This document shows positions 7,103 to 14,801 of a stretch of 64,000 nucleotides of DNA, one piece after another (positions within the stretch are counted from its first letter, which is position 1; each line of letters starts with the position of its first letter). Below the pieces are notes generated by a model. That model ran no database searches. It saw only the letters and a program-made list of their open reading frames with translations, and had not been told where the DNA came from. Source of the DNA: CAVUPF01 sp963777915 (GTDB taxonomy: Bacteria; Actinomycetota; Thermoleophilia; Solirubrobacterales; 70-9); the NCBI GenBank assembly GCA_963777915.1, contig CAVZSH010000005.1, positions 744,001 through 808,000 of the forward strand, written 5' to 3'. The position numbers and the translations under genes are program-made.

Positions 7103-8725
7103 ATGGGCGACACAGATATGAGCGAAAACCAAACCGATCGCGAAGCGATCACCGTCTCTCTTGAGGAGCCGCGCGCCTTCGGCGCCATCCTCGGACTGAC
7201 GAAGCTACCCGCGAGATTCACGCTCATCCTCTCTTGCTGCACGATCGTCGTTCTCGCGACCCTCGCCGCGCCCGCCGGCTCGGCTGCGGCTTCGAACTGG
7301 ACATTGCGGCAGCTACCGCCGATGACGCCTTATGAAGTTGAAAAGCAATCGGGGCCAACGATGTCCGGGATTTCCTGTCCGAGCGAATCCCTCTGCGTAG
7401 CCGTCGGCAGTGCCGGCGTCGACACTTCCGCTGGTCCCGCCGACACGCTGGCCTTCTCCCAAGCGCCGACCGGCGGCCTCGCCCAATGGCATGTGGTCAC
7501 GCCGCCGTCGCCGAGCGGTGTGACCGAAAGATTCGATCTGTCTGCGATCTCCTGTGCCTCAAAGAGCCTTTGCGTCGCGGTCAGCGACGGTGCTCGAATG
7601 GATGGGCAAAAAGGATTCATCTACGTATCGACCGACCCGACGGGCGGTGCGGCGGCGTGGTCGCCGACGGTCATCAACGAAGGCCGCGGCCTGTTCGACG
7701 TCTCCTGCCCCTCGGCGTCCTTCTGCGCGGCCGTCGGCGGCAAGGGCGGCAAGGTATTCACCTCGACCGACCCGGTCTCGGGCAGCTGGCAGATGAGTCA
7801 ACTCGCCGGCTCGCCCGAACTGCGCGGCGTCTCCTGTGGCACCCCTTCGCTCTGCGTCGCAATCGGGAAGGTAGGCGTAACCGATACGCAGGCGGGGGAA
7901 GGGCGGATCTTCGTCTCGACCGACCCGACCGGCGGCGCCTCGACCTGGGCCGAAGCGGGGACTCCGGGTGGGCCCGTTGGCCTGGGGGGAGTCTCCTGCG
8001 CATCGACTCTGCTCTGCGCCGCCGGCAACCTGACCGGAAACGTCCTCACCTCGACCGATCCGAGCGGCGGGGCCGGCTCCAGTTGGAGTGAGGTAAACGC
8101 CGGCACCTCGATGAGGATCACCGGCGTCTCCTGTCCCACTGCGAGTCGCTGTGTGGCGGTCGATGACAACGGCGACGTCCTTACCTCGACCGATCCGAGC
8201 GGCGGCGGCTCCTGGCACTTCGAAAACCTGGTTCCCTTCCGGCCTCTCACTGAAGGGGAATCACCGCGAAACGGGCTCTTCGCGGCCTCCTGCGCCTCGA
8301 CCTCGCTCTGCGCCCTGGTCGGCTCCGACGGTCGCATCTTCACCTCCACCGATCCGTTCTCAGCGCCCGCCAAACCGCCCGCTCGCCACCGCGGCCACAA
8401 GGCTCGCTTGCGGCCCCGCACCGTTCTCCTCCCCGTCGAATGGCGCTACCCCCAAACCCCCCACCGCCATATCCGCGTCCGCGCTCGCTTTTACTCGCAC
8501 ACCAGGGTCAGGGGGTTCGAATGCAAGCGCGACCGCGGTCCCTACCGTCGCTGTCACTCACCGATGCGCTACTGGGTCTCGCATGGGCGACATGCGCTGC
8601 GGGTCCGCGCGATCGGCCCGACCGGGCTGCGCGGGCCAGCGGCGCTCATCCTCTTCCGTATCGAGCACGTCCGCGTGATGCATGTGCCCGGAAACTACGG
8701 GCCAGCCGCTCACACCGCGGGTTGA
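7103..8725 (+). CDS. exported seven-repeat (beta-propeller-like) protein with paired cysteines
   Basis: A 540-residue protein with an N-terminal hydrophobic export segment (about residues 36-62, LPARFTLILSCCTIVVLATL). Seven repeats of about 50 residues follow. Each has an SC-x5-C pair (SCPSESLC, SCASKSLC, SCPSASFC, SCGTPSLC, SCASTLLC, SCPTASRC, SCASTSLC) followed by a strand ending in TSTDPSGG or similar. Seven such units fit a seven-bladed propeller with one disulfide per blade outside the cell. A basic linker leads to a C-terminal Ig-like module with FECKRDRGPYRRCHSP. The first ATG is used; a second in-frame ATG lies at 7118. No enzymatic motif is seen. A surface binding or structural role is likely. 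Confidence 0.75.
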   Translation: MGDTDMSENQTDREAITVSLEEPRAFGAILGLTKLPARFTLILSCCTIVVLATLAAPAGSAAASNWTLRQLPPMTPYEVEKQSGPTMSGISCPSESLCVAVGSAGVDTSAGPADTLAFSQAPTGGLAQWHVVTPPSPSGVTERFDLSAISCASKSLCVAVSDGARMDGQKGFIYVSTDPTGGAAAWSPTVINEGRGLFDVSCPSASFCAAVGGKGGKVFTSTDPVSGSWQMSQLAGSPELRGVSCGTPSLCVAIGKVGVTDTQAGEGRIFVSTDPTGGASTWAEAGTPGGPVGLGGVSCASTLLCAAGNLTGNVLTSTDPSGGAGSSWSEVNAGTSMRITGVSCPTASRCVAVDDNGDVLTSTDPSGGGSWHFENLVPFRPLTEGESPRNGLFAASCASTSLCALVGSDGRIFTSTDPFSAPAKPPARHRGHKARLRPRTVLLPVEWRYPQTPHRHIRVRARFYSHTRVRGFECKRDRGPYRRCHSPMRYWVSHGRHALRVRAIGPTGLRGPAALILFRIEHVRVMHVPGNYGPAAHTAG

Positions 8726-8903
8726 GCTAGCTCCCGCCCCTCACCGGGAGAGGCGCTCAGATCGTTGTGCATCCAGGCTGGCGGGTCGGTCCGGACTGGG
8801 GCGACCTGGCCGGCGAAGTCGCGCAGGTACGGCGAGCTTCACGCCGCCGAGCGGAGCAGCGCGTGCCCACGGTCTTCGGTCCCATTGACGGTCTCTCCGG
8901 TGG

Positions 8904-9294
8904 GCGACGGCGATGTATGCGGGGCTGCGCCGCGGCGAGCTGCAGGCCCTGCGAGCGCAAAACCTCGACCTCGCAGACGGCGTGATCCGAGTCGAAGTAC
9001 CGTGCTTGGGAGGCTGCAGGGCTGGAGCGGATTACCCTGCACGAGTGCCGTCACACCTTCGCCTCCCTGATGCTCGCCGCCGGCGTCAACGCCAAGGCGC
9101 TCCAGAGCTTCATGGGTCACGCCAACATCTCGATCACCCTGGACCGCTACGGGTACCTGATGGCGCGCTCGGAGTCAGAGGCGGCGGGGCTTCTGGATGC
9201 CCATCTGGCAGCTCAGCGCCGACCCGACGAGGAGGCCGCTCGTGCGGCCGGCGGCGTGCAGGATTTGTGTCTGACTGGCGCACGATGCCAGTAA
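8904..9294 (+). pseudogene. tyrosine recombinase (integrase) remnant
   Basis: Two pieces of a phage-type integrase catalytic domain lie in different frames. The first, from about 8904, reads ATAMYAGLRRGELQALRAQN and holds the box I arginine. The second, from about 9004 to the TAA at 9292-9294, reads LERITLHECRHTFASLMLAA and then FMGHANISITLDRYGYL. It holds the H-x-x-R and H motifs and the nucleophile Tyr. The segment normally joining them (roughly 60 residues or more) is missing, and the frame shifts near 8990. An in-frame stop lies just upstream at 8886, and no N-terminal DNA-binding domain is visible. It is a dead relic, evidence of a past integration between rrf2 and cysK. No tRNA or attachment repeat was found beside it. 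Confidence 0.8.
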
Positions 9295-9318
9295 ACCGCT
9301 CTAGCAAGCCACTTTCTA

Positions 9319-9343
9319 TCCCCGGCCCGGGGATGGACTCCAT
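9319..9343. promoter_or_regulatory. two adjacent palindromes upstream of cysK
   Basis: TCCCCGG-C-CCGGGGA (9319-9333) is followed directly by ATGGA-C-TCCAT (9333-9343), and cysK starts at 9347. Either could be an operator, for example for the Rrf2/CymR-like regulator encoded at 6397, or the first could be a terminator for the integrase relic. Only the symmetry is seen. Confidence 0.35.
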
Positions 9344-9346
9344 CTG

Positions 9347-10270
9347 ATGCGGATTGGCGCCGAGGCCTCGGCCGTGGTTGGCGAGACGCCGCTGGTCTCT
9401 ATGCTGCGCCTCGGCGAAGGGCTGGGGGCGGAGATCTGCGCGAAGCTCGAGTACCTCAACCCCGGCGGCTCGGTGAAGGACCGAATCGGGGTCGCGATGA
9501 TCGACATGGCCGAAGAGCAGGGGCTGATCAAACCCGGCCGCTCGGTGATCGTCGAGCCGACCAGCGGCAACACCGGGATCGCCCTAGCGATGGTCTGCGC
9601 GGCGCGCGGGTATGAGCTGATCCTCACCCTGCCGGAAGGGATGAGTCGCGAGCGCGCCAAGCTGCTGCGTGCCTACGGCGCCAAGGTCCGCGAAACGCCG
9701 TCGCTGGGCGGGATGACCGAGGCGGTCGAGTTGGCCGAAGCGATTCGCGAGCAGCGCAAGGGATTCATGCCTCAGCAGTTCTCCAACCCGGCGAACCCGG
9801 AAGTTCACCGGCGCACTACAGCCGAGGAGATCTGGCGTGACACCGACGGTAACGTCGGCGCCTTCGTCGCTGGGGTTGGCACCGGAGGGACGATCACCGG
9901 AGTGGGGGGGATGCTTAAGGAGCGCGCCCCTGAGGCGCTGGTCGTCGCGGTCGAGCCCGAGACCTCTCCAGTGCTCTCCGGCGGCGCCCCCGGGCCCCAC
10001 AAGATCCAGGGGATCGGCGCCGGTTTCGTCCCCGAGGTGCTCGACCGCTCGGTGATCGACGAGGTGATCGCGGTCTCCGACGAGGAGGCGCTGGAGACGG
10101 CGCGTCTCGCCGCCCAGCGCGAGGGCATCCTCGCCGGCATCTCCGCCGGGGCAAACATCAAAGCGGCGCTGGAGGTCGCGGCGCGGCCGGAGCTGGCGGG
10201 CAAGCGGGTGGTGACGATCGTCTGCGATTCAGGTGAGCGCTACGTGTCCCTACCCTTTTTCTTCCCATGA
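9347..10270 (+). CDS. cysK: cysteine synthase A (O-acetylserine sulfhydrylase)
   Basis: A 307-residue PLP enzyme that makes cysteine from O-acetylserine and sulfide. The PLP lysine is K44 in NPGGSVKDRIG, the substrate loop is PTSGNTG (about 71-77), the phosphate-binding loop is GVGTGGTITG, and the C-terminal DSGERYVS is conserved. It overlaps cysE by four bases (ATGA at 10267-10270), so the two are translationally coupled. In many bacteria the products form the cysteine synthase complex. The ATG is chosen because the family N-terminus starts at once. Adjacent upstream palindromes may be operators. A CymR-like Rrf2 regulator is encoded 2.5 kb upstream. Confidence 0.95.
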   Translation: MRIGAEASAVVGETPLVSMLRLGEGLGAEICAKLEYLNPGGSVKDRIGVAMIDMAEEQGLIKPGRSVIVEPTSGNTGIALAMVCAARGYELILTLPEGMSRERAKLLRAYGAKVRETPSLGGMTEAVELAEAIREQRKGFMPQQFSNPANPEVHRRTTAEEIWRDTDGNVGAFVAGVGTGGTITGVGGMLKERAPEALVVAVEPETSPVLSGGAPGPHKIQGIGAGFVPEVLDRSVIDEVIAVSDEEALETARLAAQREGILAGISAGANIKAALEVAARPELAGKRVVTIVCDSGERYVSLPFFFP

Positions 10271-10845
10271 GTGCTTGGAGGCAAGTCCTGCGGGAGGTGA
10301 GGGCCGACGTGGCGGCGGCGCGCGACCGCGACCCCGCTGCGCAGGGGGTCTCGTCCTTCGAGATCCTCGCCAGCTGGGCCGGGGTACAGGCGCTGCTCGC
10401 GCACCGGGTCGCCCATGCGATGCTCGCGGCCGAGGTGCCGTTGGCGCCGCGGACGATCGCCTACCTCAGCCGCGCCGTGACCGGAGTCGAGATCCATCCG
10501 GCGGCGAGGATCGGCAACGGGTTCTTCATCGACCACGGCTCCGGGGTCGTGATCGGCGAGACCGCCGAGATCGGCGACCGGGTGACGCTCTACCAGGGGG
10601 TGACGCTGGGCGGGACCGGCCTCCAGCCTGGCAAGCGCCATCCGACGATCGGCGACGATGTCACCCTCGGCGCGGGCGCCAAGCTGCTCGGCCCGGTCGT
10701 GGTCGGCGACGGAGCCAAGGTCGGCGCCAACACGGTCGTCGTCGAGGACGTGCCTCCCGGCGCGACGGTGGTCGGCATCCCCGGCCACCAGGTCAGGCTA
10801 AACGGCAAGCGGGTCGGGGAATCAGACGCGGCAGAGGAGGGCTGA
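10267..10845 (+). CDS. cysE: serine O-acetyltransferase
   Basis: A 192-residue acetyltransferase that makes O-acetylserine from serine and acetyl-CoA, the step feeding CysK. A short N-terminal helical region (to about residue 65) is followed by the left-handed beta-helix of hexapeptide repeats, with IHPAARIGNGFFIDHGSG, VVIGETAEIGDRVTLYQGVT and LGGTG visible. It is the short actinobacterial form and lacks the longer N-terminal extension of enteric enzymes. The start overlaps the cysK stop (ATGA). serC-serA at 38.6-41.4 kb supply the serine. Confidence 0.93.
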   Translation: MSAWRQVLREVRADVAAARDRDPAAQGVSSFEILASWAGVQALLAHRVAHAMLAAEVPLAPRTIAYLSRAVTGVEIHPAARIGNGFFIDHGSGVVIGETAEIGDRVTLYQGVTLGGTGLQPGKRHPTIGDDVTLGAGAKLLGPVVVGDGAKVGANTVVVEDVPPGATVVGIPGHQVRLNGKRVGESDAAEEG

Positions 10846-10887
10846 GCGGGCCCGGCCCCGCCGACCCCCTCTCTATCCTCGGAGGCG

Positions 10888-13140
10888 ATGCTGCAGACAG
10901 AGGCGGAGACGCCGCCGAACGCCGAAAACGCCCGCGAGGGAGCCCCCACCGAGCCTGGAGCTGACCGGGTCGAGCGGTTGCTGGCCGAGCTCAACGGACC
11001 TCAATGCGAGGCGGTGCTCCACGAAGAGGGGCCGCTGCTGGTGATCGCCGGAGCGGGCTCGGGTAAGACCCGGGTTCTGACCCGCCGCATTGCCTACCTG
11101 CTGGCGACCGGCGCCGCGCGGCCGGGCGAGATCTTGGCGATTACATTCACCAACAAGGCCGCGGCGGAGATGCGCGAGCGGGTCGAGCAGCTGGTCGGGC
11201 GCTCCGCCCGGGCGATGTGGGTGACCACCTTCCACTCGGCCTGCGCCCGGATACTTCGTGCCGAGGCCGAGCGGCTCGGCTACTCGCGCGGTTTCACGAT
11301 CTATGACGAGTCGGACTCGTTGCGGATGCTGAAACGCTGCATGGCCGAGCTGGGGATCGACCCGAAGCGCTACCCGCCCCGCGCGATCCGCTCGCAGATC
11401 TCGGGCGCCAAGAACCAGCTGATCGACGCTTCCGCCTACGCTCGGGCCCGGGGCAATGTCTTCGAGGAGACTGTCGCGGAGGCCTACGTGCTTTATGAGA
11501 AGCGGATGCTCGAAGCCAACGCGATGGACTTCGACGACCTTCTGGTGCGGACCGTCAACGTGATGGAGCTGCACGGAGAGGTGCGCGAGCGCTGGCGCCG
11601 CACCTTCCGCCACGTCCTCGTCGACGAGTACCAGGACACCAACCAGGCCCAGTACCGGCTGCTCCAGTTGCTCTCTGCCGACCACGGCAACCTGATGGTG
11701 GTGGGCGACGACGACCAGTCGATCTACAGCTTCCGCCACGCCGACATCCGCAACATCCTTGACTTCGATCGAGACTTCCCGGAGGCCGAGGTGGTCAAGC
11801 TCGAGCAGAACTACCGCTCTACGCAGACGATCCTCTCGGCCGCCAACGCGGTGGTCGAGCGCAACCGCCAACGCCGGCCGAAGCGGCTCTGGACCGAAGT
11901 CGCCGGCGGCGAGCCGGTGCGGCTCTCTGAGTTGGCCGACGAGCACGAGGAGGCGCGCTGGGTGGCGGGGGAGATCGAGCGCCTCGCCACCGAGGAGGGC
12001 GTCGAGCGCTCCCAGGTCGCGGTCTTTTACCGGACCAACGCGATGAGCCGGGTGCTGGAGGACACGCTGGTCCGCTTCGAGCTGCCCTACCAAGTGATCG
12101 GCGGCACCAAGTTCTATGAGCGGGCGGAGATCAAGGATGCGGTTGCCTACCTGAGCCTGCTGGTCAACCCCTCCGACCAAGTCTCTTTCTCGCGGGCCGT
12201 CAACTCGCCCCGCAGGGGGATCGGCAACACAAGCCAGGGGCGGCTGGCTGCCCACGCCAACACCATCGGCTTGCCGATCTGGGAGGTCGCCGGGCGACCC
12301 GAGGAAGTGCCGGGGCTGAGTGCTGCCGCAATCAAGGCCGTCGATCGTTTCCACGAGACGATGGAGGGGCTGCGGGCCAGGGCGGAGTCGGCTCCGGTCG
12401 CGGAGCTGCTCGAGGCGACCCTGCGCGAAACCGGCTACCTGGAGGCGCTGGCGGCGGAGCGCACGGTCGAGGCGGAGGGGCGTGTGGAGAACCTCGAGGA
12501 GCTGATCGGGGTTGCCGCCGAGTTCGACGTCAACCGCGAGCGGGAGGGGGAGGGGGAGGTGGGCCCCCTGGAGGAGTTCCTGCAGCAGATCTCCCTCTAC
12601 ACAGAGCAGGACGGGCTAAGCGAGGAGGGGGCGCTGATCACCCTGATGACCCTCCACAACGCCAAGGGCCTGGAGTACGACACGGTCTTCATCGTCGGCT
12701 GCGAGGAGGGCTCCTTCCCGCACATGCGCGCCCTCGAAGAGGGGGGAGAGGAGGAGGAGCGGCGCCTCTGTTATGTCGGCATCACCCGGGCGCGGCAGCG
12801 CCTGTACATGACCTGGGCGCGGGAACGGCGGCTGTTCGGCCGCTCCGCGCGCAACCTTCCATCGCGCTTCATCGACGAGCTGCCGGCTGAGCTGACGGCG
12901 CGGGAGTCGAGCGCCTCCAGCGCCAGCGGCTGGGAGCCTGCAGCTGGGCCCAGCGCGGTGGGCACGATTGACCCAGGCCCGTCGCTGGAGCTTCAGACCG
13001 GCGATGACATCGTCCACGCCAGCTTCGGTGAGGGCGTCGTAACCGGGGTCGAGCCGGGCGGGGTGATCGTCGTGCGCTTCTCGAGCAACGGCTCGGAGCG
13101 CAAGCTGATGGCCGATTATGCGCCGATCCGGAGGCGGTAG
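10888..13140 (+). CDS. pcrA: ATP-dependent DNA helicase PcrA/UvrD
   Basis: A 750-residue superfamily 1 helicase for repair and replication-transcription conflicts. Walker A is AGAGSGKT (residues 54-61), motif II is VDEYQDTN near residue 245, motif III is GDDDQSIYSFRHADI, and later motifs include TLHNAKGLEYDTVFIVGCEE and LCYVGITRARQRLYMTW. The last 50 or so residues (GDDIVHASFGEGVVTGVEPG) form the Tudor-like domain that binds RNA polymerase in PcrA/UvrD. Both a TATCCT hexamer 8 bases before the ATG and a GGAGG sequence are present upstream, so initiation could use either mode. folD follows after 4 bases. Confidence 0.95.
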   Translation: MLQTEAETPPNAENAREGAPTEPGADRVERLLAELNGPQCEAVLHEEGPLLVIAGAGSGKTRVLTRRIAYLLATGAARPGEILAITFTNKAAAEMRERVEQLVGRSARAMWVTTFHSACARILRAEAERLGYSRGFTIYDESDSLRMLKRCMAELGIDPKRYPPRAIRSQISGAKNQLIDASAYARARGNVFEETVAEAYVLYEKRMLEANAMDFDDLLVRTVNVMELHGEVRERWRRTFRHVLVDEYQDTNQAQYRLLQLLSADHGNLMVVGDDDQSIYSFRHADIRNILDFDRDFPEAEVVKLEQNYRSTQTILSAANAVVERNRQRRPKRLWTEVAGGEPVRLSELADEHEEARWVAGEIERLATEEGVERSQVAVFYRTNAMSRVLEDTLVRFELPYQVIGGTKFYERAEIKDAVAYLSLLVNPSDQVSFSRAVNSPRRGIGNTSQGRLAAHANTIGLPIWEVAGRPEEVPGLSAAAIKAVDRFHETMEGLRARAESAPVAELLEATLRETGYLEALAAERTVEAEGRVENLEELIGVAAEFDVNREREGEGEVGPLEEFLQQISLYTEQDGLSEEGALITLMTLHNAKGLEYDTVFIVGCEEGSFPHMRALEEGGEEEERRLCYVGITRARQRLYMTWARERRLFGRSARNLPSRFIDELPAELTARESSASSASGWEPAAGPSAVGTIDPGPSLELQTGDDIVHASFGEGVVTGVEPGGVIVVRFSSNGSERKLMADYAPIRRR

Positions 13141-13144
13141 CGGT

Positions 13145-13993
13145 TTGGCAGCGCGGCTCATCGACGGCAAGGCGCTCGCGGCGCGGATCCGCGAGCGGGT
13201 GGGGGGCGAAGTCTCGAAGCTGAGTGCGCCGCCGGGCCTTGCGACGATCCTGGTCGGCGAGGATCACGCCTCCGAGGTCTACGTGCGGATGAAGCGCGAG
13301 GACTCGGCCCAGGTCGGGATTCACTCCTTCCACCACGAACCCGGCGAAGGGGTCTCCGAGGAAGAGCTTGGCGACCTGATCTGCTCGCTCAATCAGGACC
13401 AGCGGGTGCACGGGATTCTCCTCCAGCTTCCGCTTCCGGGCCACCTCGACCAGGACGCGCTGATCTCCTTGATCGACCCAGCCAAGGACGTCGACGGTCT
13501 TACCCCTGTGAACGCCGGTCTGCTCACCCAGGGACGCGAGGACGCGATCCTCCCCTGCACGCCAGCGGGCGTGATGGAGCTGCTGAGCGAGGCGGAAGCT
13601 GAGCTTGAAGGCGCCCGCGCGGTCGTCGTCGGGCGCTCGATCCTGGTCGGCAAGCCGTTGGCCTCGCTGTTGCTGGCCGCCAACGCCACCGTCACCCATT
13701 GCCACTCCCGTACCCGCGATCTCGCGGCAATCTGCCGCGAGGCGGACGTACTGGTTGCCGCAGCGGGCTCGCCCGGTCTAGTCACCGCCGAGATGGTCCG
13801 CCCCGGCGCGATTGTGATCGACGTCGGCACCAATCGCGGCGAGTCCGGGCTCGTCGGAGACGTTGATTTCGATGCGGTCAGTGGGATCGCCGCCGCGATC
13901 ACTCCGGTCCCCGGCGGCGTCGGACCGATGACCCGGGCGATGCTCTTGGTCAACACCTTGGCCGCGGCCCGCCGGCTGGCTGCGGCGGACTAG
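13145..13993 (+). CDS. folD: bifunctional methylenetetrahydrofolate dehydrogenase/cyclohydrolase
   Basis: A 282-residue enzyme interconverting 5,10-methylene- and 10-formyl-tetrahydrofolate with NADP. The catalytic lysine is K50 in SEVYVRMKRED. The folate and nucleotide regions HGILLQLPLPGHL, DPAKDVDGLTPVN, VVVGRSILVGKPLASLL and ITPVPGGVGPMTRAML are all present. The TTG at 13145 gives an N-terminus (LAARLIDGKALA) that matches the family. It has a GGAGG Shine-Dalgarno inside the end of pcrA. An ATG at 13118 would overlap pcrA and is less likely. The gene is almost certainly cotranscribed with pcrA. Confidence 0.94.
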   Translation: MAARLIDGKALAARIRERVGGEVSKLSAPPGLATILVGEDHASEVYVRMKREDSAQVGIHSFHHEPGEGVSEEELGDLICSLNQDQRVHGILLQLPLPGHLDQDALISLIDPAKDVDGLTPVNAGLLTQGREDAILPCTPAGVMELLSEAEAELEGARAVVVGRSILVGKPLASLLLAANATVTHCHSRTRDLAAICREADVLVAAAGSPGLVTAEMVRPGAIVIDVGTNRGESGLVGDVDFDAVSGIAAAITPVPGGVGPMTRAMLLVNTLAAARRLAAAD

Positions 13994-14019
13994 TAACTGC
14001 GGCCATCTGTTTCACACTT

Positions 14020-14053
14020 CCGCCCTACGGCGGGTGTAGGGTCGCAGCGACCC
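14020..14053 (+). terminator. hairpins after folD
   Basis: Two GC-rich inverted repeats follow the folD stop. They are CCGCC-CTA-CGGCGG near 14020-14033 and GGGTCGC-A-GCGACCC near 14039-14053. They lie between folD and the next gene, whose own Shine-Dalgarno follows at once. No T-run is present, as is usual in such genomes. Confidence 0.4.
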
Positions 14054-14081
14054 CTAGTCCGACCCACGGAGGGATATGTAG

Positions 14082-14744
14082 ATGGAAGTCGACAAGCTGA
14101 ACACCGGGGAGAAAATCGCGGCGATCTCCGCGGTCCTGCTCTTCATATTCATGTTCTTCACCTGGTTCGGAGTCGAAGTCTCCGGCGCTGGAGCCTTTTC
14201 CGGCAGCGTCCCGGGGGCCGGCGGCGACGCCTGGGACGCCCTTGAATTCATCCCGATCATCTTGGTCATCGCGATCATCGCTGCGATCGGCGTCGCGGGG
14301 CTCCGCCTCACAGACTCGACGTATGAGCCACCGATCTCGATGAACGCCGTCGTCGCGGCACTCGGCGGGCTCTCGGTACTGCTCATCCTGTTTCGGATCG
14401 TCGACCCGCCGAGCTTCGGCAGCTTCGGCGGCGTCTCGGTGGATGGGACGGTGGAATTCGGCATTTTCTTGGGTCTGATCGCCGCTGCCGGCATCGCCTA
14501 CGGCGGCTACCTCGCGATGAAAGAGGAAGGAGCCTCGTTCGGCGATACCGCTGACCGGCTCTCCGGTGGCGCGAGCGGCGGGCCAACTGCCGGGGCGCCG
14601 CCACCTCCGCCACCGCCGCCCTCGGCACCACCCCCTCCGCCACCGCCTCCCTCGACGCCTCCGCCACCGCCTCCCTCGACGCCTCCGCCACCGCCTCCCT
14701 CGACGCCTCCGCCACCGCCTCCTCCTCCCAGCAGCGGAGCTTAG
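14082..14744 (+). CDS. four-helix membrane protein with polyproline tail
   Basis: A 220-residue protein. Residues 10-30, about 57-75, about 88-104 and about 126-146 are hydrophobic and probably membrane-spanning. From about residue 168 the chain is almost only proline, with alanine, serine and threonine spacers. It includes three tandem copies of the eight-residue unit STPPPPPP, encoded by a 24-base repeat between about 14650 and 14725. Translation of such proline runs normally needs EF-P. A GGAGGG Shine-Dalgarno precedes the ATG. The tail may reach through the wall or bind partners; the function is not known. A strong hairpin follows. Confidence 0.7.
   Translation: MEVDKLNTGEKIAAISAVLLFIFMFFTWFGVEVSGAGAFSGSVPGAGGDAWDALEFIPIILVIAIIAAIGVAGLRLTDSTYEPPISMNAVVAALGGLSVLLILFRIVDPPSFGSFGGVSVDGTVEFGIFLGLIAAAGIAYGGYLAMKEEGASFGDTADRLSGGASGGPTAGAPPPPPPPPSAPPPPPPPPSTPPPPPPSTPPPPPPSTPPPPPPPPSSGA
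14640..14730 (+). repeat. 24-bp tandem repeat encoding STPPPPPP
   Basis: Three near-identical 24-base units in tandem, rich in C on this strand, encode the proline-rich tail of the membrane protein. The copy number is likely to vary between strains by slippage. The positions are approximate. Confidence 0.7.
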
Positions 14745-14764
14745 GCAGGGGCTCCTGCTTCGAA

Positions 14765-14797
14765 GCGACCCCGGGGTGCTCGGCGCCCCGGGGTCGC
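14765..14797. terminator. strong bidirectional hairpin between convergent genes
   Basis: GCGACCCCGGGG and CCCCGGGGTCGC form a perfect 12-bp stem around a 9-base loop. It lies between the stops of two convergent genes (14744 and 14802), the expected place for a shared terminator. Confidence 0.75.
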
Positions 14798-14801
14798 CTG
14801 C

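Noticed and set aside
8726..9346. Possible intact integrase with attachment site.
   Set aside because: The catalytic domain is split into two frames with its middle missing, and no flanking direct repeat or tRNA was seen.
10873..12354. Long open minus-strand frame of 493 codons.
   Set aside because: It is antisense to pcrA, which has all helicase motifs; long antisense frames are common in GC-rich genes.
14383..14715. Antisense repeat protein (EASREAVA units) over the polyproline coding region.
   Set aside because: It is the reverse reading of the 24-base repeat of the plus-strand gene; repeats stay open in several frames.
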